64,000 nucleotides of DNA, taken from positions 124,001 to 188,000 of the forward strand of contig NZ_JAHZST010000008.1 in the NCBI RefSeq assembly GCF_019457885.1, given 5' to 3'. Numbering within the stretch: the stretch's first letter is position 1; every line of letters begins with the position of its first letter. The position numbers and the translations under genes were made by a program. The stretch comes from Shewanella nanhaiensis. GTDB taxonomy: Bacteria; Pseudomonadota; Gammaproteobacteria; Enterobacterales; Shewanellaceae. Shown here one piece after another: positions 26,619-36,223 of the stretch. Under the pieces are notes generated by a model. That model did no database searches, had not been told where the DNA came from, and saw nothing but the letters and a program-made list of their open reading frames with translations.

Positions 26619-27153
26619 ATGGCAAATTTACATCCAGTGGAGATCGCGAGTTCATCTGACGCGCAGCAGTTGTTATTTAAAAAGGTCGAAGGCGCATTTG
26701 GTACCGTACCTAATATGTTTAAAACCATAGGTCATTCATCGGCCGCACTTGAGAGCATGTGGACCTCTTTTGGTGCGCTGGGGAAGGGCAGTATCTCACC
26801 CGCTTTAGGGGAGCAGATAGCCGTATTAGTCGCGGACATCAACCGCTGTGAATACTGCCTCAGTGCACACAGTGTTAGGCAAAAATGCGGGAGTCACAAA
26901 AGAGGAGATGGAGTTAGCTCAACGTGGAGTGTCGAACGATCTTAAGGTACAAGCCGCACTCGACTTTGCGAAAAAGCTAGTTACTCAACATGGTCAAGTG
27001 AGCCGTGATGATATCGGTTTAGTGAAAAAAGCAGGATTTTCAGATGCTGAACTAGCCGAGATTTTAGCCCATGTTGCGTTGAACATCTTTACCAACTACA
27101 CCAATGTTGCGTTCGATGTAGAAGTGGACTTTCCCAAGGTTAGTTTAAGTTGA
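26619..27153 (+). pseudogene. Carboxymuconolactone decarboxylase/AhpD-like gene, frameshifted
   Basis: Two frames together give one complete AhpD-like protein of about 178 residues. The first carries the active-site motif CEYCLSAH (CxxCxxxH, the thiol pair and histidine of alkylhydroperoxidase-type proteins) and then loses the family sequence. The second frame begins within HTVLGKNAGVTKEEMELAQRG and continues to the normal C-terminus. The shift lies at CACACA (26866-26871); one more CA would restore AHTVLG and the full frame, so loss of a dinucleotide by slippage is the simplest explanation. A sequencing error or reversible phase switch cannot be excluded. The gene has a strong ribosome site and the two-operator promoter upstream. 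Confidence 0.75.
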
Positions 27154-27202
27154 TATTGATGATAGTTAACTTGGTATTAATACCAACCAATATAAAGTAG
27201 TG

Positions 27203-27233
27203 CTATCACTCTGTTTAGCAGACAGGGTGATAG
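27203..27233. repeat. Hairpin with a MITE-end-like flank
   Basis: CTATCACTCTG and CAGGGTGATAG form an 11-bp stem (one wobble). Just before it is ATACCAACCAATATAAAG, which resembles the terminal repeat ATACCAATCGGTATAA of the element at 60472-60785. There is no T tract, so it is probably an element remnant and not a terminator. Confidence 0.35.
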
Positions 27234-27259
27234 GCTGAAAGTGAAAGTAGGGAGCGGTT

Positions 27260-27514
27260 ATGCAAGTCCATGTTTTTGATACACACGTAACGACTTTGGC
27301 GAAACAATATGTTCACTTCGATGTTTTGGTGGATGATAAAAACAGGGAAAAGGTGAAAGAGTATGCCAAGGTTTACCTTGATTCATTGGGCATTAATGTT
27401 GAGAGTATTAGTCAGTCTCGATGTGATTTCTGTCATTCTGAGATGGCAAACCCTGAAGTGATAGCGTCGATAGAGCAGCATGGGTTTTGTATTATTCCTT
27501 TGAAAATCGCTTAA
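27260..27514 (+). CDS. DUF2024 family protein
   Basis: 84 residues with the family signature from start to end: MQVHVFDTHV, HFDVLVDDKN, and SRCDFCHSEMANPEV, ending HGFCIIPLK. The CxxC-like CDFC could bind metal or be redox-active, but the function of DUF2024 is not known. The ATG is preceded by GGGAGCGG. It is followed 24 bp later by rof, probably in one transcript. Confidence 0.85.
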   Translation: MQVHVFDTHVTTLAKQYVHFDVLVDDKNREKVKEYAKVYLDSLGINVESISQSRCDFCHSEMANPEVIASIEQHGFCIIPLKIA

Positions 27515-27538
27515 GGAAACTTAAGCAAGGGGGCTTAA

Positions 27539-27784
27539 ATGATTAAGTGCGATATCTACGATTACATTGAAGTTGCTTGTCTATACAAAATAGAGGTGCT
27601 GTTAACGCTGCACTCAGGTGAAGAGATTAAAGGTGTGGCAGACACGACGAGCATTAATGGTGATAAGCAGGAGTTTTTGGTGATTAAGCAGGGCACTGAG
27701 GCTCTGAATATAGAGTTGGTTAGCATTAAAAATATGAAAGCGTTAACACCTAACCCTCATTTTTCTAGCTTAGATATCTATTGA
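27539..27784 (+). CDS. rof: Rho-binding antiterminator Rof
   Basis: 81 residues matching Rof (YaeO) in its start CDIYDYIEVACLYKIEVLLTLHSGEEIKG (E. coli CDDYDNLELACQHHLMLTLELKDGE) and in FLVIKQGTEALNIELVSIKNM. Rof binds Rho and inhibits transcription termination; its fold is Sm-like. A strong AAGGGGG lies upstream of the ATG. The N-terminus is shorter than in E. coli by a few residues. Confidence 0.83.
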   Translation: MIKCDIYDYIEVACLYKIEVLLTLHSGEEIKGVADTTSINGDKQEFLVIKQGTEALNIELVSIKNMKALTPNPHFSSLDIY

Positions 27785-27952
27785 TTTAATAGCCAGAGTC
27801 GTAGTTAGCTAATAATTATTCAATGTTTTAACGATAAAGCTAAAATTTGTTATGCCATATAGCCAATTGCTCTTATAAGCGGATGCTTTATCTGTGAATT
27901 AGGTTAAGATCTGCAGTCTTCCATCTATGCCGTCACAAAAGAGCTAAATACT

Positions 27953-28753
27953 ATGCGCTATGAAGTTTGGGAACAGTTGAGAGTTGAAGCTAAAACTTTG
28001 GTCCAAAAGGAACCATTATTGGCCAGTCATGTATATTCATCTGTATTAAACCATGAGTGTTTAGGCTCAGCGTTAAGTTTTATTGTGGCGAACAAACTCT
28101 CTGATGGCGTGGTTTCTCCATTTACTTTTCGTGAGCTGTTTGACAAGGCATTTATTCATTGCGAGCAGATGCTAACTAATGTCGCAACAGATATTAAAGC
28201 GGTGAAAGAGCGAGATCCTGCGGTCGAGAGCTATCTAACCGTTTTGTTAAACCTTAAAGGGTTTCAGGCTATTCAAGTTCACCGTTTGGCCAGTTGTTTA
28301 TGGCATCAAGGTCGAACTGAGCTGGCACAGTTTATTCAAAGCCGAAATTCAGAGGTGTTTGGTGTTGATATTCATCCCGCTTGCAAGATGGGAACAGGTA
28401 TCATGTTTGACCATGCGACTGGGATTGTTATCGGTGAAACGGCTGTGATTGAAAATAATGTTTCACTGCTTCAGGGCGTAACGTTAGGTGGTACTGGTAA
28501 CCAACAGGGAGATCGTCATCCGAAAATCCGTGCAGGTGTTTTAATTGGCGCAGGCGCTAAGGTTTTGGGCAATATCGAAGTCGGTGAGGGAGCGAAAGTC
28601 GGCGCGGGTTCAGTTGTGTTGGCTGACGTGGATGCCCACACGACTGTGGTTGGTGTTCCAGCTAAAGTTGTTGGTAAACCGGTATCGGCGTGTCCAGCTG
28701 AAACAATGGATCAGACCTTCTATGAGTCTGATGAGTGCCAGGGTCAGCCATAG
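27953..28753 (+). CDS. cysE: Serine O-acetyltransferase
   Basis: 266 residues. The N-terminal helical SATase domain (YEVWEQLRVEAKTLVQKEP ... AVKERDPAVESYL) is followed by a left-handed beta-helix with hexapeptide repeats. The catalytic block is VDIHPACKMGTGIMFDHATGIVIGETAVI, and GGTGNQQGDRHPKI binds CoA. It makes O-acetylserine, the first step of cysteine synthesis, and is expected to form a complex with CysK through its C-terminus. Single gene, convergent with the GGDEF gene with only 3 bp between the stop codons. Confidence 0.94.
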   Translation: MRYEVWEQLRVEAKTLVQKEPLLASHVYSSVLNHECLGSALSFIVANKLSDGVVSPFTFRELFDKAFIHCEQMLTNVATDIKAVKERDPAVESYLTVLLNLKGFQAIQVHRLASCLWHQGRTELAQFIQSRNSEVFGVDIHPACKMGTGIMFDHATGIVIGETAVIENNVSLLQGVTLGGTGNQQGDRHPKIRAGVLIGAGAKVLGNIEVGEGAKVGAGSVVLADVDAHTTVVGVPAKVVGKPVSACPAETMDQTFYESDECQGQP

Positions 28754-28756
28754 CTT

Positions 28757-29566
28757 TTAATCTAAATGGCTTGAGTAGACGCGGTAGTTGCCGTCTGTGG
28801 CCTTGGCTTTATACATGGCGATATCGGCGTGCTTCATTATCTCTTTTTTGTTGGTACCATGTTTAGGGTACTCGGCAATGCCTATGCTTATGCCTATCAC
28901 TAAGGCGTGATTTTCACATTGAATATCTTTGTTCAATGTCTCCTGTATCGCCTGACTTACCTCTATCGCTCCCTGCAATGTGATCCCTGGAAGTACCACT
29001 GCAAATTCATCTCCCCCAAGACGCGCCGCCACACCGCGTTTAGGGAGTATTCGTTGAATACGCTTAGCGACAACTTGAAGCACGTGATCCCCCTCAGCAT
29101 GTCCTAAGGTGTCATTGACCATCTTAAAATCATTAAGATCCATCATTAAGCAGCTAAAAATATGATGTTCGTTGGAGATTAAACTATCTAACTCTTCATA
29201 AAATTGATGTCGGTTAGCTAGGTTAGTCAGTAGATCGTGGTGAGCTTGATAATGCTTTTCATGAATGGTCTGTTGCAGTTTAAAAATGGTCTCTTTACTC
29301 ATTCTTGATATAACAAATACAAAGCCGCCTCCGCCACAGAATATGGTGGCGACGATAAGCTCAAGAGTGCCAATATCTCTGTCTATTAGCATCCAGATAT
29401 AGCCTAGATAGCCGAAAATAAACATAAAGATCATGGTGAGCAACAAGACCCAGCCTTTATGTTGATGGTCGGGAATATTGCATATTTGATGAGTTGGCAT
29501 TACGGCTGAGATCAGTCCCAGTAAACCAGTTATTACAAGTGCGATAGCGATATTGCTCATAAGCAT
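28757..29566 (-). CDS. Membrane-anchored diguanylate cyclase
   Basis: 269 residues with three N-terminal membrane helices (residues about 4-20, 38-58, 67-88), a short coiled linker, and a GGDEF domain from about 107. The active site RLGGDEFAV and the preceding NDTLGHAEGDHVL are intact, so c-di-GMP synthesis is expected. The inhibitory I-site RxxD is not present (the aligned residues are PKRG), so product inhibition through that site is unlikely. No separate sensor domain is present. Confidence 0.9.
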   Translation of the reverse strand: MLMSNIAIALVITGLLGLISAVMPTHQICNIPDHQHKGWVLLLTMIFMFIFGYLGYIWMLIDRDIGTLELIVATIFCGGGGFVFVISRMSKETIFKLQQTIHEKHYQAHHDLLTNLANRHQFYEELDSLISNEHHIFSCLMMDLNDFKMVNDTLGHAEGDHVLQVVAKRIQRILPKRGVAARLGGDEFAVVLPGITLQGAIEVSQAIQETLNKDIQCENHALVIGISIGIAEYPKHGTNKKEIMKHADIAMYKAKATDGNYRVYSSHLD

Positions 29567-29737
29567 TTTATATTGTTATATGTCTGAAATAACGGAGGTA
29601 GAACTTGGTTAGCGTAATAAGTATAGATGAAGATCTTATATCCGAAAGCTTGTTACTTGAGATAAATCGTAACGGATATGAATAACTAAAAATCAGCTAT
29701 ACAGAGTAGCAAGATACTATTTTAGACCTACTTTCCT

Positions 29738-30610
29738 CTATAAAACTTTCAAAAAAGCGGAGATGATAGGATCCTTCTGGCTCTTGGTTTTGCAGCAGCA
29801 ACCGAGCTCGAACGGAGGGATCTCTATGGGTGAGGGGATGATTTGTATACGGTCTCGAACTGGGCTGTTATTGATCACGACATCTGGCGTGATACTGACG
29901 CCACATCCTAGCGCGACCATGGAGGCGATCGCCTCCTGACCCGAAACTTGAGCATAGATGTTTGGGCTAAGGCCTAGTTGTTTAAACCAGTTATCGACTC
30001 TGCGTCTACCCGGTCCATGTTCCGGCACAATAAAGGGCAGGCGATCCCAAGGAATATAAGATTCGCTAAGTAACTCCTGAACCTGACACCGATAGGTGGG
30101 GGCGATAATGACTAGAGGAACGTCGTCTATCTTGACGAAGTGCAGGCTATCGGGAAAGGGGTCTGGCAGGGCCGCAATCGCAACATCGGCGCGATTATTT
30201 TTCACTTCATTCACGGCATTCGCCGCATCACCTGTGGTGAGGGCTATCTCCACTAAGGGATGTTCTCGTCTAAAGCTGTCCAGTAGACCCGGTAGGTGAC
30301 TATAGGCAGCAGTCACCGAGCAATAGAGGTTAAGCCTGCCCCTAAGCAGATCTTGCTTAGGGTCTATTTTTGTTTTGAGTTTGCTCCAGTGATCGAGTGT
30401 CTGCTCGGCAAAGTGTCGGTACTCAACGCCTGCACTGGTAAGGGCAACACTGCGGTTATCCCGCTGAAATAGCTTGGCACCCACCTCATCTTCTAGCCTC
30501 TGCATGGCGCGGCTGAGTGTCGAAGGGCTGACGTGCATCGCCTGAGCTGTGCGTGAGAAGTGCAGGCTTTCAGAAAGGTGCAGATAGAGTTTGATGGTTT
30601 TTATATCCAC
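29738..30610 (-). CDS. ilvY: HTH-type transcriptional activator IlvY
   Basis: 290-residue LysR-type regulator with the N-terminal helix-turn-helix MDIKTIKLYLHLSESLHFSRTAQAMHVSPSTLSRAMQRLE and an effector domain. It is divergent from ilvC, the arrangement of IlvY in enterobacteria, where it activates ilvC in response to acetolactate or acetohydroxybutyrate. Tandem ATTGCAAT palindromes in the 178-bp spacer are the expected operator. Confidence 0.93.
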   Translation of the reverse strand: MDIKTIKLYLHLSESLHFSRTAQAMHVSPSTLSRAMQRLEDEVGAKLFQRDNRSVALTSAGVEYRHFAEQTLDHWSKLKTKIDPKQDLLRGRLNLYCSVTAAYSHLPGLLDSFRREHPLVEIALTTGDAANAVNEVKNNRADVAIAALPDPFPDSLHFVKIDDVPLVIIAPTYRCQVQELLSESYIPWDRLPFIVPEHGPGRRRVDNWFKQLGLSPNIYAQVSGQEAIASMVALGCGVSITPDVVINNSPVRDRIQIIPSPIEIPPFELGCCCKTKSQKDPIISAFLKVL

Positions 30611-30649
30611 AGCGCAGGGCTACCTTACTCAATGAAACGAATCATCCAT

Positions 30650-30666
30650 ATTGCAATAATTGCAAT
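30650..30666. promoter_or_regulatory. IlvY operator
   Basis: ATTGCAATAATTGCAAT is two palindromic ATTGCAAT units one base apart. It lies 39 bp from the ilvY start, between the divergent genes, as expected for IlvY. Confidence 0.7.
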
Positions 30667-30688
30667 ACAGCGTTCCAAATATATCATT

Positions 30689-30716
30689 TTAAGCAATTAA
30701 AAGCATGCGCTATAGT
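30689..30716 (+). promoter_or_regulatory. Probable ilvC promoter
   Basis: TATAGT (30711-30716) is a good -10; TTAAGC 16 bp upstream is a weak -35, which fits a promoter needing an activator bound just upstream. Confidence 0.45.
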
Positions 30717-30788
30717 GAATTCAATCACTGCTCAAGCAAGTGGGTTTGAGCAACTCCCCTAAATTCGAATCGAAAGGTGGTACATCAG

Positions 30789-32270
30789 ATGGCTAACTAT
30801 TTTAACTCTCTGAATTTGCGTCAACAACTGGAACAACTGGCTCAGTGCCGCTTTATGGATCGCAGTGAATTTAGTGAAGGTTGTGACTTCATTAAGGGTT
30901 GGAACATTGTCATCTTAGGTTGTGGTGCACAGGGCTTGAATCAAGGTCTTAATATGCGTGATTCGGGTCTGAACATCGCCTATGCACTGCGCGCTGAAGC
31001 GATTGAAGAGAAGCGTGCTTCATACCAAAAAGCGACAGGTAATGGTTTCCGTGTTGGTACGATTGAAGAGTTGATCCCTGAAGCCGACCTTGTACTTAAC
31101 CTAACACCCGATAAGCAACACACAGATGCCGTAACTCGCGTGATGCCTCTGATGAAGCAAGGCTCGACGCTTTCATACTCTCATGGTTTTAATATCGTAG
31201 AGGAGGGGATGCAGGTTCGTGAAGATATTACAGTGATCATGGTTGCACCTAAGTGTCCAGGTACTGAGGTTCGCGAAGAGTATAAGCGTGGATTTGGTGT
31301 ACCAACCTTGATTGCCGTTCACCCAGAGAATGATCCTAAAGGGCAAGGTTTCGATATCGCTAAGGCCTACGCAAGCGCCACTGGTGGTGACCGTGCAGGT
31401 GTGCTTCACTCATCATTTATTGCCGAAGTGAAGTCAGACTTAATGGGTGAGCAAACCATTCTTTGTGGCATGCTACAAACCGGTGCCATCCTTGGTTATG
31501 AGAAGATGGTTGCCGACGGTGTAGAGCCTGGTTATGCGGCTAAATTGATTCAACAAGGTTGGGAGACCACCACAGAAGCGCTAAAACATGGTGGTATTAC
31601 CAACATGATGGATCGCCTCTCTAATCCAGCAAAAATTAAAGCGTTCGAGATGGCCGAAGAGCTTAAAGGTATTCTTGCTCCACTATTTGAAAAGCACATG
31701 GATGACATCATAGGTGGTGAGTTCTCTAAAACCATGATGGTTGATTGGGCAAATGATGATGCTAACTTGCTTAAGTGGCGCAAAGAGACGGGTGAAACAG
31801 CCTTTGAAAATGCGCCTCAAAGCGATGAGAGCATCGATGAGCAGACCTATTTTGATAAAGGTATCTTCCTTGTCGCTATGATTAAAGCCGGTGTTGAGCT
31901 TGCGTTCGATACTATGGTTTCGGCGGGTATTATCGAAGAGTCAGCTTACTATGAGTCACTACACGAAACTCCGCTTATCGCGAACACGATTGCACGTAAG
32001 CGCCTTTATGAGATGAATGTTGTTATCTCTGACACGGCTGAATATGGCTGTTACCTGTTTAACCATGCTGCCGTGCCTATGCTGCGTGAGTATGTGCAAA
32101 ACATGTCTCCTGAGCTCCTTGGACGCGGACTAAGTGATAGCAGCAATGGTGTCGATAATCAGCGTTTAATTGAGGTTAACGCTGCGATTCGTGGAACTGG
32201 CGTTGAGAAAATCGGTGCCGAGCTTCGCGGTTACATGACAGCGATGCAGCGTATCGTCGAAGAGAAGTAA
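30789..32270 (+). CDS. ilvC: Ketol-acid reductoisomerase, class II
   Basis: 493 residues beginning [23 protein letters not shown] as in E. coli. The NADPH-binding motif is [25 protein letters not shown], followed by two copies of the knotted C-terminal domain (long, class II form). It converts acetolactate and acetohydroxybutyrate to the dihydroxy acids. The start was set to ATG 30789, after AAAGGTGG, and not to the GTG at 30777. Confidence 0.96.
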   Translation: MANYFNSLNLRQQLEQLAQCRFMDRSEFSEGCDFIKGWNIVILGCGAQGLNQGLNMRDSGLNIAYALRAEAIEEKRASYQKATGNGFRVGTIEELIPEADLVLNLTPDKQHTDAVTRVMPLMKQGSTLSYSHGFNIVEEGMQVREDITVIMVAPKCPGTEVREEYKRGFGVPTLIAVHPENDPKGQGFDIAKAYASATGGDRAGVLHSSFIAEVKSDLMGEQTILCGMLQTGAILGYEKMVADGVEPGYAAKLIQQGWETTTEALKHGGITNMMDRLSNPAKIKAFEMAEELKGILAPLFEKHMDDIIGGEFSKTMMVDWANDDANLLKWRKETGETAFENAPQSDESIDEQTYFDKGIFLVAMIKAGVELAFDTMVSAGIIEESAYYESLHETPLIANTIARKRLYEMNVVISDTAEYGCYLFNHAAVPMLREYVQNMSPELLGRGLSDSSNGVDNQRLIEVNAAIRGTGVEKIGAELRGYMTAMQRIVEEK

Positions 32271-32288
32271 TCTATTTCGAAAAGATAC

Positions 32289-32313
32289 AGGCCCAATATT
32301 TAATTGGGCCTGA
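32289..32313 (+). terminator. Hairpin after ilvC
   Basis: CAGGCCCAAT-ATTTA-ATTGGGCCTG, a 10-bp perfect stem 19 bp after the stop. There is no good T run, so it is a weak terminator or mRNA stabiliser. The remaining gap up to the ilvL leader is AT-rich and holds the ilv operon promoter, which I could not place. Confidence 0.55.
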
Positions 32314-32549
32314 TAATAAAAATACACAAAGATAAATAAAGTTAGTCATTGAAGTAAAAGATAATTTTATAAAGAGGTCAGGGTATTACTTTTGGTTGAA
32401 AATGCTAAAAATTGTTATCCATCTGGGCATTTATTCACTCAGGGTAAAAAGGTTTTTGTTGTGTTTTTTATTGGCTTTGTGTTATTGATTAATAACTCTT
32501 CGTTAGAAGATATCGAATTTAAGCAAACTAATTAGGAAACTGCTCAACT

Positions 32550-32645
32550 ATGTTTAACCAAGCCGCCCTACTCATTATTGAGATTATTACCGTCGTGATT
32601 ATTAAATCACAGCGGGGGCAAGGCATGGCATATCGACAAACCTAA
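32550..32645 (+). CDS. ilvL: ilv operon leader peptide
   Basis: A 31-codon frame, MFNQAALLIIEIITVVIIKS and a short tail, that is very rich in Ile, Val and Leu. Thirteen of the first nineteen codons are aliphatic or Ala, with the regulatory run LLIIEIITVVII. It is followed 20 bp later by an intrinsic terminator and then ilvG. This is the leader-peptide arrangement of classical Ile/Val/Leu attenuation. Confidence 0.88.
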   Translation: MFNQAALLIIEIITVVIIKSQRGQGMAYRQT

Positions 32646-32665
32646 TTTAGGAAAAGATTGCAACC

Positions 32666-32699
32666 AACCCCCCGCTCCGAAAGGACCGGGGGGTTTTTC
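32666..32699 (+). terminator. ilvGMEDA attenuator
   Basis: AACCCCCCG pairs with CGGGGGGTT; the upper stem TCC/GGA closes a GAAA tetraloop (32679-32682), and T5 follows. It should form when charged Ile/Val/Leu tRNAs let the ribosome finish ilvL. Confidence 0.9.
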
Positions 32700-32782
32700 G
32701 TTTAAGGCTTACAGAAAATAAAGCTTTACCCTACAAATATAGAACTTAGTGAGATGGGTTCAGAAAATAGTGAGAGATGCAG

Positions 32783-34471
32783 ATGGAACAAGGGCAGAAT
32801 AAACAGGGTCAAATGATGCGCGGCGCCGATGCCGTGATCAAAGTATTAACCGCTCATGGTGTGACAAATATTTTTGGTTACCCAGGCGGGGCAATTATGC
32901 CGATCTATGATGCACTCTATGGTGCCCCCGTTGAACATCTGCTCAGTCGCCATGAGCAAGGCGCGGCTTTTGCTGCGCTGGGATACGCCAGAGCCAGCGG
33001 AAAAACCGGAGTTTGCTTTGCCACCTCAGGTCCTGGAGCCACCAATTTAGTTACCTCTCTCGCCGATGCATTACTCGATTCCGTCCCCGTTGTTGCTATC
33101 ACAGGCCAAGTCTCTACTGCGGTTATCGGCACAGACGCTTTTCAAGAGATCGATGTTTTAGGTATGTCACTGTCTTGTACTAAGCACAGCTTTATGGTCA
33201 CCGAGATGGACGAGCTAGTGCCAACGCTTTACAAGGCGTTTGAGATAGCAGCTTCTGGTCGCCCTGGCCCTGTATTAGTTGATATCCCTAAAGATATCCA
33301 GATAGGTATGCTGGAATATAAGACACCGCTTCAAGATCGTGTTGAGGAGCCCGAACTCGATACCGTTAAGCTAGATGATGCAGCCACGCTGCTGACTCAG
33401 GCTAAAAAGCCGATGCTCTATGTCGGTGGTGGTGTCGGTATGGCAAGTGCCGTAGAACCATTGCGGAAATTCATAAAAGTCACTGGTGTCCCCTCCGTTG
33501 CAACATTAAAGGGATTAGGCTCCATTGCTCATGACACTCCTGGCTATCTGGGGATGTTGGGGATGCACGGTTCAAAGGCGGCGAATATCGCTGTGCAGGA
33601 GTGCGATCTATTAATCGTGGTTGGTGCAAGGTTTGATGACCGAGTAACTGGGCGATTAGCTACCTTTGCAGAGCATGCCAAGGTGATCCATCTCGATATC
33701 GATGCCGCAGAGCTAGGAAAACTTAGATTACCTGAGGTAGCCATTGATGGCGATCTGCGTCAGATCCTGCCTGCTCTTGCCACTCCCCTCGATATAACGC
33801 CGTGGCAAGAGGAGATCGCCAGTTTAAAAGTGGAACATCAATGGAACTATGACAGGCCCGGTGAGCTTATCTTCGCCCCTGCCATGTTGAATCGTTTGGC
33901 TGATAAACTTCCCGATGACAGTGTTGTTTGTTGTGATGTGGGTCAGCACCAGATGTGGGTGGCGCAGCATATGTGGTTTCGTAAACCAGAAGATCACCTG
34001 TCGAGCGCCGGTTTAGGCACCATGGGTTTTGGTTTGCCAGCCGCTATTGGTGCTAAAGTTTCTCGCCCCGATGCTACTGTTGTCGCAGTGTCTGGCGATG
34101 GCTCCTTTATGATGAATGTACAGGAGCTGACCACCATCAAGCGTCGTAAGCTGGCGGTTAAAATCTTACTTATCGACAATCAAAAGCTCGGCATGGTCAA
34201 ACAGTGGCAGCAGCTATTTTTTGAGGAGAGATACAGCGAGACAGACCTTTCTGACAATCCAGACTTTGTCACTATGTCATCGGCGTTTGATATTCCGGGG
34301 CGAACCATCACCACAAGTGATGAGGTGGAAGCGGCACTGGAACATTTAGTCAATTGCGATGGACCCTATCTGCTACATGTACGGATTGATGATGCGCATA
34401 ACGTCTGGCCTCTCGTACCGCCAGGGGCGTGTAACAGAGATATGATGGAAGAGATGGACAAGTCGACTTAA
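32783..34471 (+). CDS. ilvG: Acetolactate synthase II, large subunit
   Basis: 562 residues, full length and in frame (unlike the frameshifted E. coli K-12 gene). It is a ThDP/FAD enzyme: the catalytic Glu lies in [19 protein letters not shown], and the ThDP-binding motif is [12 protein letters not shown] with LGMVKQWQ following. It makes acetolactate from pyruvate and acetohydroxybutyrate from 2-oxobutyrate. The second of two ATGs (32783) has the better-placed GAGAG; 32777 is possible. First structural gene of the operon. Confidence 0.95.
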   Translation: MEQGQNKQGQMMRGADAVIKVLTAHGVTNIFGYPGGAIMPIYDALYGAPVEHLLSRHEQGAAFAALGYARASGKTGVCFATSGPGATNLVTSLADALLDSVPVVAITGQVSTAVIGTDAFQEIDVLGMSLSCTKHSFMVTEMDELVPTLYKAFEIAASGRPGPVLVDIPKDIQIGMLEYKTPLQDRVEEPELDTVKLDDAATLLTQAKKPMLYVGGGVGMASAVEPLRKFIKVTGVPSVATLKGLGSIAHDTPGYLGMLGMHGSKAANIAVQECDLLIVVGARFDDRVTGRLATFAEHAKVIHLDIDAAELGKLRLPEVAIDGDLRQILPALATPLDITPWQEEIASLKVEHQWNYDRPGELIFAPAMLNRLADKLPDDSVVCCDVGQHQMWVAQHMWFRKPEDHLSSAGLGTMGFGLPAAIGAKVSRPDATVVAVSGDGSFMMNVQELTTIKRRKLAVKILLIDNQKLGMVKQWQQLFFEERYSETDLSDNPDFVTMSSAFDIPGRTITTSDEVEAALEHLVNCDGPYLLHVRIDDAHNVWPLVPPGACNRDMMEEMDKST

Positions 34472-34528
34472 TAAGATGTTAGGCCGAGATATGACCCTAT
34501 TTAAGAGCTGCATGATGGAGATACTGAG

Positions 34529-34783
34529 ATGAAACATACCGTAAATTTAACCTTAGAACAGCGTCCAGAGGTGTTGGAGCGGGTGTTGAGAGTTGTCCGC
34601 CATCGTGGCTTTAAAGTCACCAAGATGAATATGAGTCTTGAGAGCGAAAAAGTGGCAGATTTAGATATGACAGTTGAGAGTGAGCGTGCCATTGAGCTGC
34701 TTACCAAGCAGTTGGATAAGCTTGTCGATGTACTTAGCTGTAATGCAAGCGAACACCGAGTGCCTGAGAGGCTCGTTAGTTAG
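34529..34783 (+). CDS. ilvM: Acetolactate synthase II, small subunit
   Basis: 84 residues, a single ACT-type domain (VNLTLEQRPEVLERVLRVVRHRGFKVTKMNM). It activates the IlvG catalytic subunit. It lies 57 bp after ilvG. Confidence 0.93.
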   Translation: MKHTVNLTLEQRPEVLERVLRVVRHRGFKVTKMNMSLESEKVADLDMTVESERAIELLTKQLDKLVDVLSCNASEHRVPERLVS

Positions 34784-34874
34784 CCGCCAAAAGTCAATAA
34801 GATCAAATTAACATAGAAATTAAATAAAGAGTGTCATCCCCCAGCAGTAACAGATAAGAGATTGAGGAAAAGAT

Positions 34875-35798
34875 ATGACCGCGAAGAGAGCTGAGTATAT
34901 ATGGTTTAATGGTGAGATCATGCCTTGGGGAGATGCCAAGGTGCATGTGATGTCCCACGGTTTACACTATGGTTCCTCTGTTTTCGAAGGGATCCGTGTC
35001 TACGATACTCATCTTGGCCCTGCAGGTTTTCGTCTTACCCCTCACGTTGAGCGCTTATATGACTCAGCTAAAATCTATCGCATGCCTATCCCCTACAGCT
35101 TCGATGAACTGATGCAGTCATGCACAGACATAGTAAAGAAGAACGATTTAAAAAGTGCTTATATCCGTCCGTTGGCGTTTTATGGTGATGTGGGAATGGG
35201 GATCACACCGCCGAAAGATGCGGTATGCGATGTGATGGTGGCGGCTTTCCCATGGGGAGCCTACCTAGGGGAAGACAGCATGGAAGCCGGTGTCGATGTC
35301 GCCGTCACTTCGTGGAACCGTTTAGCGCCCAATACCATTCCAACTGGCGCCAAAGCGGGTGGTAACTACCTCTCCTCAATTCAGATCTCCACCGAAGCTA
35401 AGCGTAATGGTTTCGATGAGGGGATAGCACTCGATGTAAATGGCCTCGTTAGTGAAGGTGCTGGTGCCAACTTATTTGTTGTAAAGAAAGGGAAAATTTA
35501 CACACCGCCTGCCACAGCTGCTATTTTAATGGGCCTGACTCGCGACTCAATCATGGTGCTTGCCCGTGACTTAGGTTATGAAGTGGTGGAAGAGGCGATG
35601 TCGCGGGAGTTTCTCTATCTTGCCGATGAGATATTTATGACCGGCACCGCCGCTGAAATCGTCCCTGTACGCAGTGTCGACCGCATCGAAGTCGGTGAAG
35701 GTAAGCGAGGCGCCATTACCAAGCAGATCCAGCAGAGCTTCTTTGGCCTATTTGATGGCACCACCGAAGATAAATGGGGCTGGTTGGAAGTGCTTTAA
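34875..35798 (+). CDS. ilvE: Branched-chain amino acid aminotransferase
   Basis: 307 residues, fold-type IV PLP enzyme, E. coli IlvE type: YIWFNGEIMPWGDAKVHVMSHGLHYGSSVFEGIRVY, the PLP lysine in TGAKAGGNYLSSIQIS, and VSEGAGANLFVVK. It performs the final transamination for Ile, Val and Leu. A second, longer aminotransferase of the same fold is at 5195. Confidence 0.95.
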   Translation: MTAKRAEYIWFNGEIMPWGDAKVHVMSHGLHYGSSVFEGIRVYDTHLGPAGFRLTPHVERLYDSAKIYRMPIPYSFDELMQSCTDIVKKNDLKSAYIRPLAFYGDVGMGITPPKDAVCDVMVAAFPWGAYLGEDSMEAGVDVAVTSWNRLAPNTIPTGAKAGGNYLSSIQISTEAKRNGFDEGIALDVNGLVSEGAGANLFVVKKGKIYTPPATAAILMGLTRDSIMVLARDLGYEVVEEAMSREFLYLADEIFMTGTAAEIVPVRSVDRIEVGEGKRGAITKQIQQSFFGLFDGTTEDKWGWLEVL

Positions 35799-36031
35799 AA
35801 GAAGGTCCTAGAAGCTAGGAATTGAGTAAAGACGAACACTTTGCTGACGGCTAGCGGAACGTTCGCAAGCTCACTGACGGAAAGATCGGAGAAGCAGGCC
35901 CGAGGTTCTAGGAAAAGCTAAGAAAGGTCCTAGGAAAGCGAAAGCTGAGACAAAGATTTCGTTAAGTGTTAGTGAAACACCCGCATCCCTAGACGTAAAT
36001 ATGAAAAATTGTTGATTAAAATTATTGTTTG

Positions 36032-36099
36032 GTAGGTCGGGCTTTAGCCCGTCAATCAAGGGTCTGTTATAAGGCTTGTCGGCATAAATACCGACCTAC
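36032..36099. repeat. 68-bp palindromic MITE-like element
   Basis: The ends GTAGGTCGG and CCGACCTAC are perfect 9-bp inverted repeats; internal arms GGGCT/AGCCC and TGTCGG/CCGAC strengthen the fold. It resembles the GTAGGTCGG-type intergenic repeats seen in many proteobacteria. Confidence 0.7.
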
Positions 36100-36193
36100 A
36101 TACGCCAGAAAAATTAAGACGAAACATAGAAGCTGAGATCGATATCTTAGTACATAGAATTAAAATTGAAGGTCACAGCTAGGTAGTTTGATG

Positions 36194-36223
36194 CTAGAAC
36201 CTAGAACCTAGAACCTAGAACCT
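36194..36223. repeat. Heptamer tandem repeat
   Basis: Four perfect copies of CTAGAAC and two more bases, 20 bp before the ilvD start. Slippage here could change leader length. Confidence 0.85.

Noticed and set aside
30777..30788. GTG start of ilvC
   Set aside because: It lies within the ribosome site itself; E. coli IlvC begins at the equivalent of MANYF (30789).
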